Below are positions 30,250 to 32,429 of a DNA stretch of 32,429 bases, piece after piece. The notes under the pieces are model-generated. The model searched no databases. It worked only from the letters and a program-made list of their open reading frames with translations, and was not told the DNA's origin. Position 1 is the stretch's first letter. Each line of letters starts with the position of its first letter. Position numbers and translations under genes: made by a program. Source of the DNA: Actinomycetota bacterium (lineage in GTDB: Bacteria > Actinomycetota > Humimicrobiia > Humimicrobiales > Humimicrobiaceae); the NCBI GenBank assembly GCA_028717265.1, contig JAQUOE010000017.1:1-32429 (forward strand), read 5' to 3'.

Positions 30250-32429
30250 ATGACTGCTGAAGAAAAAAAACTTAATATCGATAGAATAAATATACCGGAG
30301 GAGTTACCTCTGCTTTCGCTAAAAAATAGTGTTGTTTTTCCGTTTCTGGCAACACCGCTTGTAGTAGGAAGAAAAAACTCTCTGGAAGCCGTTAAGAGTG
30401 CATCCAGGGAACACAAGATCATAGTTGTAGTCGCACAGAAAGAAGAAAATAAGGAACTGGTTGGAAAAGAAGATTTATATGAAGTCGGAACTGCCTGCGC
30501 CATAAAACAGGTAGCAAATATATCTGAGAATGAAATCAAATGTGTTGTCGAAGGAATTTCAAGAGTAAAAATAAAATACTTTACCAGGACTGAACCCTAT
30601 TTCAGAGTGGTAACCGAAGTAATTGATGAAATACCTCTGGTTGAAGATGAGGAAACAGAGAATCTCAATACTACTGTCAGATTACAGGTGGAAAAATTTA
30701 TTCAACTGGGTATTCCGCTGCCTACCGCTTTTGTAGTAGCAGCAACTAATATTTCCAAACCTGAAATTCAAACTGATTTATTCGCTTCATATCTGCTTTC
30801 AAACACGAAACAAAAGCAGAAGATCCTTGAAGAAAGCGACCTGAAGGTAAGGTTAAGGAAATTAACAGAATATCTGGGTGAAGAACTCAAAAAATTCGAG
30901 GTTCAATCCCAGATAAGAGATAAGGTCCAGAAAGAAGTGGGAAAAACTCAAAGAGAATATTATCTGCGTCAGCAGCTCAAAGCAATAAAAAACGAACTTG
31001 GTGAATCCGATGAGTCTATTGCATTGACCAAGGATATCGAAAAAAAATTGCAAAAGAAAAAGCTGCCAAAAGAAGCTAAAGATAAGGTATTAAAGGAAAT
31101 AGAAAGACTGGAAAATATTCCCAGCATGTCTCCTGAATATTCTTATGTGAGAACTTATGTTGAAACAATGCTGGATGTTCCCTGGTCCGAGAAAACCAAA
31201 GACATTCTGGATCTGAAAAAAGCAAAGAAAATACTGGACAGTGACCATTACGATCTGGAAAAAGTAAAAACTCATATTCTGGATTACCTTGCAGTAAGGA
31301 AATTAAAGGGTAAAACAACAAAAGGTCCCATACTCTGCTTCGTTGGTCCTCCGGGCGTTGGTAAAACTTCTCTCGGACAGTCCATTGCCAAGTCTCTTGG
31401 AAGAAAATTCATTAGAATGTCCATTGGGGGTATAAGAGATGAGGCCGAAATAAGGGGACATCGAAGAACATACGTAGGAGCACTTCCGGGAAGAATAATT
31501 CAGGGACTTACTCAGGTTAAAACAAATAATCCGGTTTTCATGCTTGATGAAGTAGATAAAGTGGGAGCTGATTATAGAGGCGATCCTTCATCAGCGCTGC
31601 TTGAAGTACTTGATCCCGAACAAAACAATTCATTCAGGGATCATTACCTTGAAGTGCCATTCGATTTATCAAATGTAATGTTCATAACAACAGCTAATAT
31701 ACTGGACACTATACATCCTGCGCTTAGAGACAGGATGGAAATAATCGAAATACCCGGTTATAGTTCAGAGGAAAAGATACACATAGCTGAAAAATTCCTG
31801 ATCCCCAAACAATTAAAGGAGCAGGGAATAGAAAAATATAATGTGAAATTTTCAAGTGATGCTATTTGCCTGATAATCGAAGAATATACCAGAGAAGCCG
31901 GTGTCAGAAACCTGGAGCGGGAAATAGCGAATATCTGTAAAAAAATCGCAAGAGAGATAGTCGAAGGGAAAAAATATTTAAAAAATATAAGTGCCGAAAG
32001 GGTAAGAAATTATCTTGGTATTTCAAGGGTTCTACCCAGTGAAATCGAAGATAAGAATAGAGTCGGAGTAGCTACTGGTCTGGCTTATACTCCGGTAGGG
32101 GGAGATATACTGCTTATTGAATCCACTCACTATAAGGGAAGCGGCGAATTGATACTTACCGGTAAACTTGGTGATGTGATGCAGGAATCTGCAAAAGCAG
32201 CAATAAGTTATATACATTCAAGGGCAAAATCTTTTGGTATAGATGAAGATTTATTCAGTAAATCCGATATACATATTCATGTTCCCGCAGGTGCGGTTCC
32301 TAAAGATGGCCCATCTGCCGGTGTTGCCATTACTTCATCTCTGGTATCGACATTCACGGGAATACCCGTATTGAGAGATGTGGGAATGACCGGAGAAATA
32401 ACCCTGAGAGGCAGAGTTCTTCCAATCGG
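30250..32429 (+). CDS. lon: ATP-dependent Lon protease, C-terminus outside window
   Basis: Lon degrades misfolded and selected regulatory proteins. The open frame gives 726 residues to the window edge. The N-terminal substrate-binding domain (about 18-210, from L-P-L-L-S-L-K-N-S-V-V-F-P) leads to a helical region. The AAA+ module has Walker A G-P-P-G-V-G-K-T (366-373), Walker B V-F-M-L-D-E-V-D and R-D-R-M-E arginine finger region. The serine-lysine protease domain has P-K-D-G-P-S689-A-G-V-A with the catalytic Ser; the Lys lies beyond the window. AGGAG sits eight bases before the ATG. It is soluble, A-type Lon with no membrane helix. Confidence 0.97.
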   Translation, partial: MTAEEKKLNIDRINIPEELPLLSLKNSVVFPFLATPLVVGRKNSLEAVKSASREHKIIVVVAQKEENKELVGKEDLYEVGTACAIKQVANISENEIKCVVEGISRVKIKYFTRTEPYFRVVTEVIDEIPLVEDEETENLNTTVRLQVEKFIQLGIPLPTAFVVAATNISKPEIQTDLFASYLLSNTKQKQKILEESDLKVRLRKLTEYLGEELKKFEVQSQIRDKVQKEVGKTQREYYLRQQLKAIKNELGESDESIALTKDIEKKLQKKKLPKEAKDKVLKEIERLENIPSMSPEYSYVRTYVETMLDVPWSEKTKDILDLKKAKKILDSDHYDLEKVKTHILDYLAVRKLKGKTTKGPILCFVGPPGVGKTSLGQSIAKSLGRKFIRMSIGGIRDEAEIRGHRRTYVGALPGRIIQGLTQVKTNNPVFMLDEVDKVGADYRGDPSSALLEVLDPEQNNSFRDHYLEVPFDLSNVMFITTANILDTIHPALRDRMEIIEIPGYSSEEKIHIAEKFLIPKQLKEQGIEKYNVKFSSDAICLIIEEYTREAGVRNLEREIANICKKIAREIVEGKKYLKNISAERVRNYLGISRVLPSEIEDKNRVGVATGLAYTPVGGDILLIESTHYKGSGELILTGKLGDVMQESAKAAISYIHSRAKSFGIDEDLFSKSDIHIHVPAGAVPKDGPSAGVAITSSLVSTFTGIPVLRDVGMTGEITLRGRVLPI

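Noticed and set aside
30117-30539. 140-codon frame antisense to the start of lon
   Set aside because: It reads through the complementary strand of a certain gene and its own promoter region; no motif or ribosome site supports it.
1-32429. CRISPR arrays, insertion sequences or rRNA
   Set aside because: I saw no regularly spaced direct repeats, no transposase-like frame and no rRNA sequence by reading both strands.

Overview
The window is AT-rich bacterial DNA. Strong GGAGG-type ribosome sites, TTGACA/TATAAT-type promoters, short overlapping operons and many iron-sulfur or radical enzymes (rubredoxin, an RnfB-like Fe-S protein, a B12/radical SAM protein, a ferredoxin-rich glutamate synthase) suggest an anaerobic, low-GC bacterium. 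It could be Firmicutes-like or from one of the deep anaerobic lineages that share the archaeal-type split glutamate synthase. I cannot name the species.

Layout. 1-3400: a partial lipoprotein, a membrane-anchored Fe-S protein, nadE, msrB and rubredoxin (two redox-repair genes that diverge across a perfect palindrome). 3380-3900: decayed DNA holding the tail of a metal P-type ATPase. 3900-5830: a three-gene ABC-2 export operon. 5890-7720: a divergent PlsY-like protein and a membrane glycosyltransferase, converging with no gap. 7847-13326: a five-gene operon for split glutamate synthase (amidotransferase, FMN synthase, 16-Cys ferredoxin, flavin oxidoreductase, GXGXG domain). 13559-15364: class II fructose-bisphosphate aldolase and a GAF-ANTAR antitermination regulator. 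15562: tRNA-Glu(CTC). 15883-20715: an AT-richer accessory block (short asnB, a phosphoribosyltransferase-like protein of the kind linked to conflict systems, an SDR, an MFS permease). 20859-22086: a DUF2089/SHOCT-like three-gene operon. 22099-24385: BadF-type sugar kinase and an isopropylmalate/malate-type dehydrogenase. 24560-26551: XRE regulator, polytopic membrane protein and DgkA. 26664-28942: flavin reductase-like protein and a B12/radical SAM/DUF4070 protein. 28943-30249: mostly non-coding, with a tiny very basic peptide ORF and a small zincin. 30250-end: lon, truncated by the window.

How the parts fit. The strongest new signal is in the leader of the glutamate synthase operon. A promoter is followed by two hairpins with hexaloops AUAGAA and AAGGGA (A at position 1, G at position 4), and the second overlaps the 5' arm of an intrinsic terminator. 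This is the arrangement expected for an ANTAR-controlled antiterminator, and a GAF-ANTAR protein is encoded about 1.2 kb upstream on the same strand. The window therefore appears to hold both regulator and RNA target of a nitrogen-assimilation switch. Other leads are the asnB promoter with a palindrome exactly between -35 and -10, the orphan PRTase-like gene, and a 33- or 42-residue peptide with no acidic residues.
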